Assembly (NCBI GenBank): GCA_964403795.1
Contig: CAYOHP010000009.1
Span: 1 to 64,000, forward strand
Length of the DNA: 64,000 nt
Direction of reading: 5' to 3'
From: CAYOHP01 sp964403795 [NCBI: uncultured bacterium]
GTDB taxonomy: Bacteria > Muiribacteriota > UBA6191 > CAZXTJ01
Under the pieces are notes generated by a model. That model was not told the origin of the DNA. It saw only the letters and a program-made list of their open reading frames with translations, and did not search any database. Positions 45,601-55,100 of the stretch are shown here, one piece after another; positions within the stretch are counted from its first letter, which is position 1; each line of letters begins with the position of its first letter. Both the position numbers and the translations under genes were made by a program.

Positions 45601-46187
45601 ATGCTTCCCTCGACCCACTGCTCCAGGGGCAGTGCTCGCGCCGTCTCCCTGGTGCCATCGGGCTCCCCGGTGGCGACCGCGGCCTCGAATCCCAGGCGCA
45701 GGCCGTAGGGCTCGCGGGACTCCCGGTTGTCGCGCTGATGGCTCGCACCCCATTCGCCGGGATCCCGTGGTCCGTTGCGCACCGCGATCCGGTAGAGCCC
45801 GGGGCCCGGGACCTGGACCGGAGCCCGACCTCTGGCCCCAGGGGGAGGCTGGTAGACCAGCAGGGCCTTTCCGTCCTCGGTCTCCACGGTGATCTCGGGC
45901 ACCATCTCGCCGGCCGCCGCCTCGGTGAGTTCGACGCGCAGGATCCCCGCACCCGGGAGCCGGACGGCCCACCAGTCGGTGTCGCCCACCGGGGAGATGG
46001 TGGCCCGCACCTCCGGTCCGACCTCGAGCGGGCGCGGCGCCTCTCGGCTGTCCGGCTCGCCCGGATCCACCAGGGGCGCGGCGCCGATGCTCCCGCCGAA
46101 CAGCATCAGGAGGACGACCGGGATCCAGGGCCGGATCCCACCCGGGAGCCATGCCGCGATTCCCGCTCGGGCCAGGGCGCGCGTCAT
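33684..46187 (-). CDS. Giant secreted multidomain protein 1 (about 4,167 residues)
   Basis: Signal peptide first (IRPWIPVVLLMLFGGSIGAA, about 19-38). Then come five PPC-like beta domains of about 133 residues, each ending in the same signature GEWxASHQx[DN][DN] (near 142, 275, 408, 541 and 656). Further PPC-like domains lie near 1000-1250, a class I amidotransferase-like stretch near 1265-1325, a discoidin/F5-8-type segment (about 1350-1475, with MVQVDPGNPRLIPADVSLE) and a Big_5-like domain (about 1627-1743). Residues about 1750-3630 alternate fibronectin-III-like and Ig-like domains with a recurring DxAGN motif. The C-terminus, PGSGGG-LRFLVLAGVVGFLLALARRRKS, is a Gly-rich, hydrophobic, Arg-rich sorting or anchor tail. 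Start ATG 46187 overlaps the upstream stop as ATGA. Confidence 0.88.
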   Translation of the reverse strand: MTRALARAGIAAWLPGGIRPWIPVVLLMLFGGSIGAAPLVDPGEPDSREAPRPLEVGPEVRATISPVGDTDWWAVRLPGAGILRVELTEAAAGEMVPEITVETEDGKALLVYQPPPGARGRAPVQVPGPGLYRIAVRNGPRDPGEWGASHQRDNRESREPYGLRLGFEAAVATGEPDGTRETARALPLEQWVEGSIFPVGDADRYRVEIGEPGWLQLALLGIDPPLGPALVLEDAAGKAVATLVRPAGHDLLYTAALTEPGTWFLAVRDGPSGSGEWNASHQWDNQSRVEPYRLRARLLPRSDPGEPEDAGTPPPGRKLGAEGVGEGRIWPVGDRDTYGLDVPEPGIGVLKIELSGMDPPVSPRLVVTDPEGRVGHEIVVTEGMGIAVDLPVKAPGRYRIMVGDGNKGEGEWVASHQHDTAAHDGKYRISARFLALPDPGEPDSAGAPRRLRAGESVRHRIFPAGDQDFFAVGVPGPGVLEVEARAPGDGVSLEAAILSEDGSRVLASHDAPENRVLHLTRGVSAAGEVLLRIRDGCRGPGEWAASHQYDNRYSESEIEVRTRFHPGGGGRLESRAVLDLAWPVAGFRPRVEVVAESPGTLAVVGRDGWIDPRPILATPAGPGGVEASEAGPWFRVLEVPAGTSQVDIGDGPGGAGEWNASHQNNDRWGGLPVAAVLLPGEPGESVAATPVATVVVPLGGHRRIVPPSGNSSFDLRVEGTPGSDGLVLLDGWTPGSPPPRVWIRRPEGEVLDERERGRTQAAIGVRRILGPEGLLLRILPAPGMEAGRSLRVRSAILGAADREVRSCERGPELDLASGTGERVLHLGGIGDARSLPLKLDRPSRIFLSQVARPRPGAGRIEATVLEFDGARVDWQASGDGQALHAELPLVEAGRHCLTLRAAEGLAVPLSIRIRSDPFEPVGAERVLPGTVTNVPLDRPGVTARRLVEAVAPGLLDVFVSGVSRRLDPRVMAEVFPLDAAAGSATTWTADATMGAGEGGAETLAVPIAVPSRVILTFSDPRPGAPAEPKTLRLHLVHRASPDSHEPDSVPGSEPLLEEAGLTRCLFPEGDVDWFRVSMDEPGELSVWMETPAPLSPRIEVFAPGDRTKPIATMEGLHGQARGHPEGDRVFLAVPGQYLVKVHDPNPKHFAIDPYRIGVDRRPSGPDLEIDAWDRPVRLASGVETRALLHPAGQEDFFGFRTGEKGRVEISLRPEDRHQDLSMTLRRRPPLGVMETRVLHLIGTAPSWYHHPTPASLEGVQVERREWNPAAPTPDLLLGLELERFSSVVLDHIGDPKEFGLDRDAVMTRLESWIRAGGRLLVTSARPHPPANSPQRGARLIGDSPSQHDTGNWSRESIHDGRTLAGNMSGAWSSAHGAPAPHVFTWDLGVPVRLSQAMVQVDPGNPRLIPADVSLETADRAEGPWRQVVKAPLVPGEDVQRFAFAEVMARFARVSFGAGVDPTVQVGEVELSGPDEASAQFMGAAWRTRAERSTRPAEPGAPLAGIPDALGAQDLPSYRVLEIPPGSPLAVIHRGARGDPVVAARIMGKGSLWVDSMRSTDGSPERLAPLLGWRHPLTIGSWNETLGGAGFDEWAGPELEPGDYVLKVGGTPSLRPYRVAVRFPEGGGVPPARLLGIHPPDGTPGLTARTRFSLAFDAPVDPDLIATRVRLGVPGKAFPFEARPDPSGRSVVILPREPLPPDTELELSLAPDPGSGSRTAQGTPGEGLRRFRYRTWEGSSRGAATRVVSGQPVVVDLDPPEAPRDLVATALPRGSALLAWRSVDPGAIATFAVWGRSGTELPESAPRELARFPGEVREGIVTLPAEGDWQLELVAFDAAGNRSLGRATARVQADATPPDGEPAAPGLRVTREGQVVVDLPVWPQDAVLAEVVREVGGPVGRVAAPARRLLDRVQDGTYGYRLRYLDEAGNAGRLGRQSRITVDTTTPVAALRAVWEPAPLVEVPRAAGTMGLSPGGRLGLILEASEDLPAMPEVTVEFPGRPVAVPVAITGSGRRFRGTVEVGATSGPLILRARYADRAGRAFDGVVAGGRLWISPGPPAPPHGVTARSLPEGAIELAWEPASDSDPQAPVRFRVEVEEAGSKATVLAPGVTDRSFVHRPTRDGRYSYRVRAVDEAGRASDPSEPVEAVADRTAPPPPSGFADSVAEGKLRISWSGETGARYTVTRLDSRGTEFALARGLDVPGIEEVPPGPGVFTYRVVAEDPAGNRSSPADRRVDLSEDLPSATIGFDPPLPLRGAARVTLDFDAAPASTPRLAAVYPDGLSVPVRLESSSPVRFHGSFQPREFFEHGEIRFAMEAPGKRGLVGRLLRPGDRFLLDGQAPRARLHLEAPGILVPGRETGGRLVASEVLAGPPRLGVRWPGGQSELVTLVETTDVPPAWSFAVTPPSTCPDGEALLSLRIRDAAGNEGSEVEPPRLYVDRSPPLPPVRVEAAAMPRGQVRLSWRPAPLGRAGTPDPIVGYRVLRAGPMEASTGTVTILEGHPGLGFVDSPPEDGRYTYTVVAQDRAGWESEPSAAATTTADRRAPDRPAAPKVEMDAAGLAVSWEPAPGEVAGFELRVREPGRTEERVLVQGSGITRHRLEPVADGNYRFLLLARDGLGHLSEPGEPVEVAFTRRAPAGRVELPGSGVLGAGAHILGLRVDRPISGLPVLSLEFVEGGGRIPGEVSASGDGFRVRIEVPSSAPSGPVRLVFEARGSDGTPGRAISGGEDCRIDTRSPSATVRFEGAPRRRDKPILGVGLQAFVIESDEPLAKPPEARVEVQGAGPGGEPKVVPLALSEESKSRFTGVLEVADDGSERDAVFLVRMQDEAGNQGEAVTRGRHALLDAMPPRVPQAVRAVSMPEGKVRIEWTLPWHPVEGEDRGVRRFRVWRVEGEPKAPAEGEPWREVEGVLALEDRPGRSGRFGYSVAAVDLAGNPGVPSGWAMVEVDADPPEPPVNLRARVVENGSIELAWDPPPGKVLVYNAWLGSGPGDSTEGLTSLGKSIPFTRIYGTPQANGRLWMCVTAIDDAWNESRPSSWVSLEYDRVAPIGSFFLEPDIWLTDGSWPLRLETTLPLVEPPTVTVHGEDGSTRTLVFRGRAASWETRLEVDPTMPEGTYGLRFSGRSVSGTVGIEVARGPLFHVDRTAPLPPSRLRRHTDPKAREGAVGLAWNTPARPADGSPVEIPHRYDIFRARRIPDSPAGLEPIHTLVITVQNVDDYAFVDLPPEDGDWSYTVASRDLAGNRSAPAPWIQAVSSAREPRASIRLFTAFSGPVPTTRVGPGEVRVELETSRPLSAPPRLEYRVSTDAKAARYVEAGIPVALSGTGTRFAGSFRVEVSGRGDEREAAFSFLGTSKEGIEGRTVGEGERFLVDTAFPEAEVDIPRIRRFLPDPVTMKPTLPPLPAGEWPVEVRLDEEVVAPPDLAYRIAGGDWVAVPLAGSGRDFKGVVRIGPGHAEGPGELRVMARDLAGNYGGVMAEARRWFLDDESFPTPRVLEAYSTTGGTFAVDRSAPQAPPGLDIEVKNLGVAVLTAKVPEGERAARWNLYRDLFPIRSVAGRAPIQKGVFRSVFADAPPRDGTWYYVATAEDLAGNESPPSPCVSMFVDSIKPELKITAVPMGDDFFLMLPEDVPPGSLTAELRFPGGERRKVELGGSSGELAVRPDFRGTGRPALLLPEKLEVFDGTVEVVVHSPDPKGNLVETRVELPRVRRVPPETGGTVTSADERVSIDIPPDLEVRVSKGPGDERKVEGFDGLFLLRYQKLPEADSPPEAREPFAPAPLPLGYELVSAPIRVELNQAPEEPMMMKASATQADLSGLTQLAKLPMLRMRLPEATSEVTSDPEYLKKRMRVLQWIPEDRERAKPGKWEPIPPEAVVLDPTSKEVIFPADRVTTYVVVSERTPPSVRDLSPPPGARILDERPVLGATLVDKGTGVAVGAANRIDLRLDGRRLPITEAHVDAADPTEVKVRFPLDAPLAPGEHAVTLRGEDVVGNVATRQWRFVLDNVPPTVTAVHPVASGTRIVEARPVFAFELADPGSRLEPGRIEASLDGRPVAAGVLRFDPPSGLAVLRFQDAIAPGTHRIKVGVSDQGDRRGELELGFERPGAGGFLAGDKGSLPSGGPGDPGRVGGQPTGSPSLPKPGSGGGLRFLVLAGVVGFLLALARRRKS

Positions 46188-49100
46188 GGAGCCTCCCCCC
46201 GTCCCCGGATCACCAGCGACCGCGCCGGCATCCCGTTCCCCGCCCGATCCCAGGCCTGGACCGAAACGAGGTGGGAGGCATCCTCGAGGATCCGGGCTCC
46301 GGTCCCGATCCGGACCGCCAGGACCGGCTGCCACGCCTGCCCCGACCACTCGAACCGGACCGGCGAAGCCTCACCCAGCACCAGGGCCTGTCGGGCCCTT
46401 CCCTCGCGGCGCCCGCGATCCCAGGCGGACTCCGGGAGCGGCTCCTGGCGTCCTAGCCAGGCGAGGACGATCGATCCGGGTGCCGGATCCGGCTGTCCGG
46501 ACCCGGCCCGCACGATCCAGGTGCGTCCCACCAGACCGGAGCGGACCTCCAGCTCCCCTTCGACCGACAGTTCGAAGCTGGAACCATCCGGCCCCGCCGC
46601 GAAGGCCCTGGGAGCGACGAGGCCGGAAGGACTTCCGATCGCGATCCGGGCAGGACCGGATCCGCCCCGCTCGGACCGACCCGGAGCCGACATGCCGCGG
46701 ATGGGTTCCCCGGCCAGGGTGGCGACCCCCTCTCGCGCGCCTTCCGGCGGGACCAGTTCCCACCAGCGTTCCTGGGACGCCGGATCCATCGCCTCGCCAT
46801 CGAAGAGCACCCGGACCGCGCCGGGATCCAGTCCGGACCGGCCCCGATCCCGGAGCCGCACCTCCAGGGCCAGAGGCCCTACAGCCACGACCGAATCCGC
46901 TTCCGGGGCCACGGAGACGAACTCCGGTGCGGCCCGGTCGGGGACCAGCCGGAACACGCCCTCGACGGCCGCCGGATTGCCGGCCAGATCCTCGACCTCG
47001 AGACGGTAGCTATGGGTGGACTCCGGCTGGTCCGCGTGCTCGAGGGCCGTCAGCCCCTGGTAGCGCAGCACTCCCTCGAGCCCGTCCCAGACCAGCAGGG
47101 CCACATCGTACTGGTAGAGGTCCCAGGGCTTGCCCGAAGTTCCCGGGATGTAGCGCGTGACCGCGTTCGGCCGGAGCTCGCCGTCGATCCAGAGCCGGAA
47201 GCTCCTGGGATCGATTCCCGACTCCGGGTCCCTCGCCTTCACCCGGAGCGCGCCTTCCACCCGGTGCACCACTCCTCCCGCAGCGGGCTCCTCGACCTCG
47301 AGTCGCGGAGCCCCGCGATCGGCTCCCTCGGGAGGCGCGACATGGAAGGCCGTGGCCCGGGGTGCGGCCTCGTTCCCGGCCCGGTCCCGGACCAGGACCA
47401 CGGCCACGTGGACGCCGGCGGCCAGGGCGGTCTTCGGCCGATAGGCGACGCGACCGGTCGCCAGGTCGACGGAATCGGGGATCGCCGGCTGGTCGTCGAT
47501 CTGGATCCGGACGTCGTGCGCCTCCACGTCGCCCGGGCTCGCCTCGAACCTGGCGGTGATCCCGGGCATCCCGGTGGTGACCACCGAGCCGCTGGCCGGG
47601 AGGATCTCCAGGATCCGCGGCACGGCGCGATCGATGCGCAGACCGGCCTCGAGTCGGCGCGAGGCGTAGCCGTCGGCGGCGACGGGATCGACCGTCACCC
47701 GGTAGCTCCCGTCGGGCACCGGCTCTCCCCGGCTGTCGAGTCCGTTCCAGACCAGTCCTTGGATTCCCTCTTCGACCGGTCCGTCGCAGAGGACCGCGAG
47801 TTCCCCGTCGGCCCGATCCCTTACCGAGACCCGGACCCGTCCCTTGCCGACCACCCGGAATCCGACCCGCACCTCGGGATCCGCGCCCTGGGCCGGATCC
47901 CCGAGCACCTCGGGGTCCACCACCAGGGCCTCCGCCAGGCCCGTGTCGACGAAGACCTCGAGGCTCGCCTGGGGGATCACCTCGCCCTCGACCCTGGCCG
48001 CGAGTTCGATCCGCACAGGCCCTCGGACGATCTCCCCGTCCGCCGTCCTGCCATCCCAATCGACGGCCAGCGGCCCGGGGCCTCGCCTCGACCATGCCGC
48101 GAGCTCGACCCGGACCCGTCCCTCGCCATCGACGACCTGGACCCGGTACTCGGCGACCCGCACGACCTCCGCCTCCACCCGGAAGCGGCCTCCCCCGGCC
48201 GGGTCCAGGCGAGCCGGCGCGACCCGGACTCCCTTCACACCGGTCCGCTCCAGGATCACGGGATGGTCGCCCGGCGACTTCCCGATCTCGACCATGATCC
48301 GGTCCGGGAAGTACCCGGTCCTGCGGGTCGTGACCCAGCGGGATCCCACCGGGACCGCATCGAACCTGGCCCAACCGTCGGCACCGCTGGTTGCGGCCCG
48401 CGACACGCCCTCGATCGAGACGCTGGCCCCGGCGAGGGGCTCGGCTGCGGGTCCGACCACATGGAATGCTGCCGGGGCCCGTGCCCCGTTCCAGACCAGG
48501 AGCGACGCGGTGACGACTTGCGAGCGCTTCCCGGAGGCGTCGGTCCCGACGGCCTCCAGCCGGTAGATCCCGTCCGGGACCCTCCGTCCCGCCGCGTCCG
48601 AGCCCTCCCACAGCCAGCTCCCCGGTCGACTCCGGTCGGCCAGGGTCCCGGCCTGCGCCAGTTCCCGACCTGCTTCGTCCAGCAACCGGAGCGCCAGCGT
48701 CACGGACTCGGAGGCCCGGATCGAAACCGAGGCGGCCTCTCCGTCCGCCACCGGACTCGGCCCCAGCCCCGTCACCTCGATCACGGGAGGACGGGTGTCC
48801 TCGACCAGCGCGAAGAGCGAGGTATGCGACGGATGGGCGACCGCGATCCCGGCGACCGGATCGATGGAGGTCGGGATCGGCTCGAAGGTCCCGGTCCCCG
48901 GATCGAACCGGGCGATGGTGAGACCACGGGTCTCGACCCCGCGCAGGGTCGCCGGATCGCAGCGGATCTCGAGCTCGGCGACCCGCGTCATGCCCTCGGG
49001 AGCCTCGAAGCGGAACACGGTGTCGCCCACCGGCCGGAATCCACCGACCTCGCCCGGCACCGTCAGGGTCCCGGTGGCGATCGCGGTGGGTCCGGCGAGC

Positions 49101-52100
49101 GCCCCGGGAGGGATCACGAAGCGGGCGCCGATGCCGGTCGCGGCCGAACGCACGGTCCCACCCTGGGCGCCGACCCGGGTCTCCGGCACGGTCAGGTCGA
49201 TCACCCCGGGAGGCGTGGAGAAACCCTCCAGGTCCCGGGGTGCCCCGGTCGCATCCACGGCCACCCGGAACCAGGTCCTGCCCCGGAAGCGGTCCGTCCG
49301 CAGCAGGCCCACCGGGTCCTGGCCCGGACCGAGCGCCGAGAACGAGAACTTCCCTCCGGCGATCGGCAGACGTTCGGGAGCCTCGAAGCCAGGACCGGCG
49401 TCGAGTTCGAGGACGAAGGGGAGACGGCCCCGGGAACCCAGCACCCCGTTCTCCCGGACCTCGACGACCGGCGCCTCGCCCGGCCTGGAACCCGGGACCA
49501 GACGCACCTCGGGGAGCAGCCCCAGCAGGAGCAGGTCGTCGGCGGCCTCCGGGTACACCCCCGACCAGCGCGGTGCCGCCACCAGGCGCCTCGCTCCCAG
49601 CAGGTTGGCCAGGAAGTCCCGGCCATGGGCCTGGTACAGGCAGTGGTACAGGGTCGCCAGGGCCGCCGGATTGCACATGCCGCGTACGTCCTCCCGCGAC
49701 CTCAGGGCCTCGAGGTCCGCTCCCTTGCGGCTGTCCCCGGAGAGCACCGACCGGAGTCGCTCGAAGTCGAGGCCCGGCTCGCCTTCGACACGGGGAGGGA
49801 TGGCGGAGCGCTCGAGCATGGCAGCCGCCAGGAACTGGTCGAAGGCTTCGGCCGCGGCCTCGGTCGGACCCCAGACGGGGTCGTGGTGCCGGGCCAGGAG
49901 GCGATACCCGGGACCCGGTCCGGCAGCCTCCCCGACCAGACGTTCCCGAACCCAGGCTGCCACCGCGCGTGCGATCCCGAACTCGTCGTTCCAGGCGGAG
50001 CCGCCCCCGGGCACCAGGATCCCCCGCTCCCCGTCCCGGCCCTTGGCATGACGCGGGGGATCGTCCTCCTCGAAGCCGGGGGGCTTGGCGGCCGGCTCCC
50101 AACGCGCCAGCAGCCCGAAGCCTCTGCCCTCCCGACCAGGGATCGAGAACGGCTCCAGGCGACCGCCGTCCCCCAGGGCCTTCCGGCCCAGCTCGCTCAT
50201 CCAGAACTCGAAGCGGGCCCGGGTCTCCTCTTCGCGATCCTTCCCCCCCTCGCCGCTCGGCCCCAGGGCGAACCCAGGGACGGCAGGTCGCTCGAGTGGC
50301 TGGTCGGCGGCTGCCGCGGCCTCGGCCAACCGGCGTCCTGCCTCCTCGCGCCGGGCGCGCAGCGCGTCGGCGCGTGCCCTGAGCTCCTCCTGCAGGGTGG
50401 CCAGCTCTCCGGATCGAGCCGCGGTGGCCGCGATCGCCGCCACCAGTAGGGTCTCCTCCCCTTCCCTGGCCCGGATCACGAAGCCCAGCGCCAAGAGGGC
50501 CTCCGCCCTGGCCGTGGCGTCCTCGTCGTCCGCCGCCACTCGAGTCCCGGCGGGAAGCAGGCGGTCCCGAGCCGCCGCCAGGTCGAGGAGATCGGCCCGG
50601 ACCCGGGCCAGTTCCTCCTCGTGCCCGAGCTTGTCGGCTTCGACCCTGCGGGCTTCCTCGATCTCCCGGGCCTCTTCCACTCCGTGGCGACGCAGTTCCG
50701 CGTCCAGCTCGTCGACCTCCCGGCGGACCCGCTCCAGCACCTCCATCCGCTCCGCCAGGAGGCGGTCGGCGTCCTCGGACCGCACCCGGTCCCGGGCGGC
50801 CTGCTCGGCGTGCCCTCCCGCCTCCGGATCCCCCGCCTCCCTTGCGCCGTCCTCTCCCTCGGGATCCTCGGCGGACGGCATCCCCGGAGGCATGGCCCCG
50901 CGCCGGAAGGGCAAGAACCCGGGAACCCGGAGGACGGCCCGGGACGAGTCCGCCGGGAGGATCTCGAGATCCCGCAGGAATCCATGGGCCCGGACCAGGG
51001 TGGCGAGCACCGCGAAGGCTCCGGTCGGATTGCGATGGAGCAGGACCGCCTGCAACGCACCGGTTGCCCCTGACCCCGCCTGGGTGGCCATCCGGCTCAT
51101 GTCGCTCATCACCGTGGCCAGGCTGGCGACACCCATGCTCCCGGCGCCGACGACCGGGTCCCTGGACCACGGCGACACCTCTCCCCCGGTGGTGAGGTCG
51201 CCCTCGTAGGGAAGAGGAACCCCGGTCCCGGGACCCGGGAACTCGAAGTCGCCCCGCCACGTCCGCTCGCCCTCGGGTCCCGGCATGGCGGAGAGCTCGA
51301 GCGGCTGGCTCACGATCCGGAACGGGACCTTGGTACGGAACCCGGAGACGGCCGCTACCAGGGGTCGGCGCGTGCTCCCGGCCTTCCCCTTGAGGTCCGG
51401 TCGCGAGTCCTCGGCCCGCGACCAGGCCACCAGCCGGAACCTCCCGGCACGACCGGAGGCCGGCACGAAGTCGAGCGAGAACCCTCCCCCGTCGTTGCCG
51501 ATCCTGCCGGTGCCCACCACGTGCTCGACCAGCTTCTGCTCCCCGGGCGCCAGGGCCCCGGCCGATCCCAGGGTCACGGTCGGGAACTCGTAGATCTGCG
51601 TGAGGTGGATCTCGGTGCCGAGGGGCAAGGGGCGCTTGTCCCCGTTGGGCGCTAGGAAGGCGGCGCTGCCCACCACCCGGCCCCGGGAACTCGCCCTGGG
51701 TCCCGGGAACATGAGGCTCAACTCTCCCTCGGCCTCCAGCTCCCCCGCCAGACCCCGGACCTTGGCGGCACCGGCCAACCCAAAGCGCGCCACCACCTCT
51801 TCCTCGGCCCGGTAGCGGGACTCCGCCACCAGATCCGCTTCGCCCACCGCCACCACGCTGCCGGGCCCGAGGCGGCGAGGGAACTCGAAGCGGCGGCGGG
51901 TGAACGCTTCCACGCCTGCCGGCGCCAGGGGCGAGGTCCGCTCCGCCTGGACCACCCGGAAGCCCCCGGACTCGATCTGGAGTTCGCTCCCGGTGGCGTT
52001 CATCACCGAGAGCGAGACCGGGATCGCGGTCCCGGGCGCGATCGGGGAATCGACCCGCGCCTGTGCCAGGATCCGGAGCGGCTTGCCCGAGCCCACCCGG

Positions 52101-55100
52101 AAGGGCAGCGCGCTCCGGCTCATCGGATCGGCCCCGGCAACGATGGCCTCGCCGTTGACGCTGGTGTTCCCTGCCCGGTCCCGGACCACGACCAGCAGGC
52201 CATAGGCACCCTCCGGCAAGCCGGGCGCCAGGTATCCGAGAGTCCGGCTCGCCACGATCGGCGGGTCCCCTGGCGCCGGCGGCCTGTCGGGTCCCTTCCC
52301 GGGTTCGTACCAGTGCGCCCGGCTCACGGGCCGACCGCCCGAGAGCAGGATCAGCTCGATGCCGGAGGTCTCGATCCCGCTCGCCACGGCCCCGGGAGTC
52401 CTGCCGGGAGGATCCTCCACCTCGAAGACGATCCGGGTGTCGCCGGGTGCGAAAGCCTGGCCGACCGCCGGGATCCGGACCCCGACCCGGGGAGCGGTGT
52501 CGTCGAGGACCACCCGGACCCGGGACTTGCGCGCCATGGCGGCCCGGCCCGAGCGATCCCGGATCCCCAGGGTCAGCTCCAGCTCGTGGTTCTCCCGCCC
52601 CTTCATCGGGACCTCGAGCTTGAGGCGGGCCGCCCCGATCCGGTTCTCCCACATGATCGAGGCATCCCCGCCGCCGCTCGCAGGCTCCCATCCCAGGGCC
52701 TTGGCGGCGACGCGCTCCACGAGATCGGCGGTCGAGAAGGCCCGATGGGCGAAGACCTCCTCGGCGAGGACCACGAGCGATGGCCCGCGTCCTCCATCCT
52801 CGAAGGGGCGTTGCCCCAGTTCCCGGCGCAGCCGGGTCCCGGGCGCGTAGAGGTCCTCGGAGAGCACGGCCCCGTCGGTCCGGTCGACCACCTTCGCCGA
52901 GAAGCTGGCGGGATTCACGCCCGAGCCCTGGTCCTCCACCCGGATCCACGCCACCCAGGGATCGAAGGAAGCCGCGAACACCTGGACCGGACCTCCGTCG
53001 CAAGGGAGGAGCGCCTGGTCCGGGATGCAGGGGGGGAAGGGATCGAGCACCGAGTAGAGATCGAGGAGTCCGAAGAGGAGGTTCAGTCCCAGGCTCAGGA
53101 CGTCCTCGCCCAGTACCCGGAAGAGCTTCGCCAGGCGCGGGGTGCGGGCGTCGAGCTCCTCCATCACCGGCACGACCCAGCCTTCCACCAGGCTCCGGAT
53201 CCGGCGCAGCTCGTCGACGGTGCCGTGGACCAGGGCACTCCCGGATCGGCGCAGACCTGCCACCGCATCCATGCCGCGCCGCCATGCCGCGGACGCTCTG
53301 AGCAGGATGGGCTCGGCCGCCCCGACCTCGAAGCCCTCCATCAGCAGCCGGTGCAGGGGCGTCGAGAGCCGGGCCAGGGCGGAGAGGAGCTGCTCGGGAG
53401 CTTCCGGGGGCTTCCTCAGGGCCTTCCCTGCGAGTTCCTCGAGCTGGGCCAGGAATCCCGCCAGATCCTGGTCGAAGGCCCCGGCCAGGCCATCGCGGAG
53501 CCCTTGCAGCTCGGCCATGGCGGCCCGCATCTCGGCCTGGAGCTGGGCCGCGTTGCGCACCGCCGCGCCTCCTTGGCGCACCGCGTCCCGGAACGGCTTC
53601 AGGACCCGTACCAGACGGGACACCCGCTTGCCGGCATCGTCGAGCTTGTTGGCCGCCAGCCGAAGGTGGCGCACGAAGGTGTCCGAGCGCATGAAGTCCA
53701 TGGCCCGTGCCAGCCGCGTCACCCGCTCGGTGGTCTCCAGCACCTCGGCCTGGAGTCGCCGGGCCAGGCGGGCGGCGGCCCGCTGGCGGGCTACCACCAC
53801 CACCGCCTCGGTCGCCGGCTTGCCCCGGGACAAGAGCCGGATCTCCGTCTCCACTTCGCGGGCCAGCGCGGTCCGGCTGCGACCCGAGAGCGCCAGGGCC
53901 TGGTCGAGGAATCGGGAGAGCGCGGGATCGGAGGCGAGGTGGGGAGGAAGGCGACGGAGCAGGGTCTCGTAGAGGTCCTTGCGACGGGCCTCCGGCACGT
54001 TCCCGAGGATGCTCGACACCTCGAGGAACATGGCGTTCAACCGGGCCTCGGCGCCGACCAGATCCCCGGTCACGGGATTCACCCGGACCCCGAGGTCGGA
54101 GAGCATCTTCTGCAGGTCGCCGGCGGCGTCGCCGAACTGGTTGGCGAGGTTCCGCTCGCAGAAGGCCAGCATCCGGTTGCCCAGGTCGGAGGCCAGGGCG
54201 GCCGGGTTGCCCGGGGGATCGGCGCCCGAGTAGAGGATCTTCAAGGCCCGCCCGACATCGGTGGAACCCGGCTCGGCGAGCACCTCCCGGAAGATCCGGT
54301 CTACGGCCTCCTTCTGGGCCCGGACCGGGTCGAAGACACCCCTGGCCCCGGCCTTCCGCCAGGCCTCGGCCGCCTTCTCGACCGACTCCGAGATCTGGCC
54401 GCCGCGCTCCTTGAGCCTCGAGGACAGGACGGCCATCGCCCAGTCGGCGTTGTGCGGACCCCCCAGCACCGTGAGGCCGCTGCGGGCCGGGTACTTGGCG
54501 TACTTCTGGACCATGACCGCGGCGTCCGCTCCCGTGAGCTCGGCCGCATGCCGCGACAGGAACCCGAGCTCGTTGGCGGAGATGGCCCAGTTGGTCAGCG
54601 GGGTGAAGGGCGGAGGGTTCCACCCGATCTTCCGGGTGATGGCGTCCATGGCCGGACTCACCGGGTTGCCGCGGCCGGGGTCGACCCCGGCCGCCGGGTC
54701 CTTGACCAGGGTCCTCCCGGGTCCGACCCGGTCGAAGGAGCCCGAGTCACGGGTGTACTTCTTGACGAACTCGAGGGCGCCCCGCCCCGTGTAGGCCTCG
54801 GCATCGGCGGCCTGCAGCAAGTGGGCGTAGAGGTCGTTGGCCACCAGTTCCGCCGGGCTGCGAGCCGCCTGGATCTCCATGAACTTGACCATCGGGAAGA
54901 CCGTCACGTCGATCTCCCCGGGCGAGAACCCGGCAATGTCCTCCCACTCCTGGTAGAAGAGCGCGACCGCCCGCTCCGAGAGGTCGACGCTCTCCCCCTG
55001 GTGGAGGATGCGATGGCCGACCGCGGTCGAGTCGGCGTCGGAGGCCGCGAACTTGAACGAGGGGTTGCCCCGTCGGGCCGCCGATCCGGTGTTGAGCCAA

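Noticed and set aside
47010-54623. Second long minus-strand frame of about 2,500 codons
   Set aside because: Out-of-frame shadow of giant protein 2; composition is almost only Arg, Gly and Pro, and no domain motif is found.
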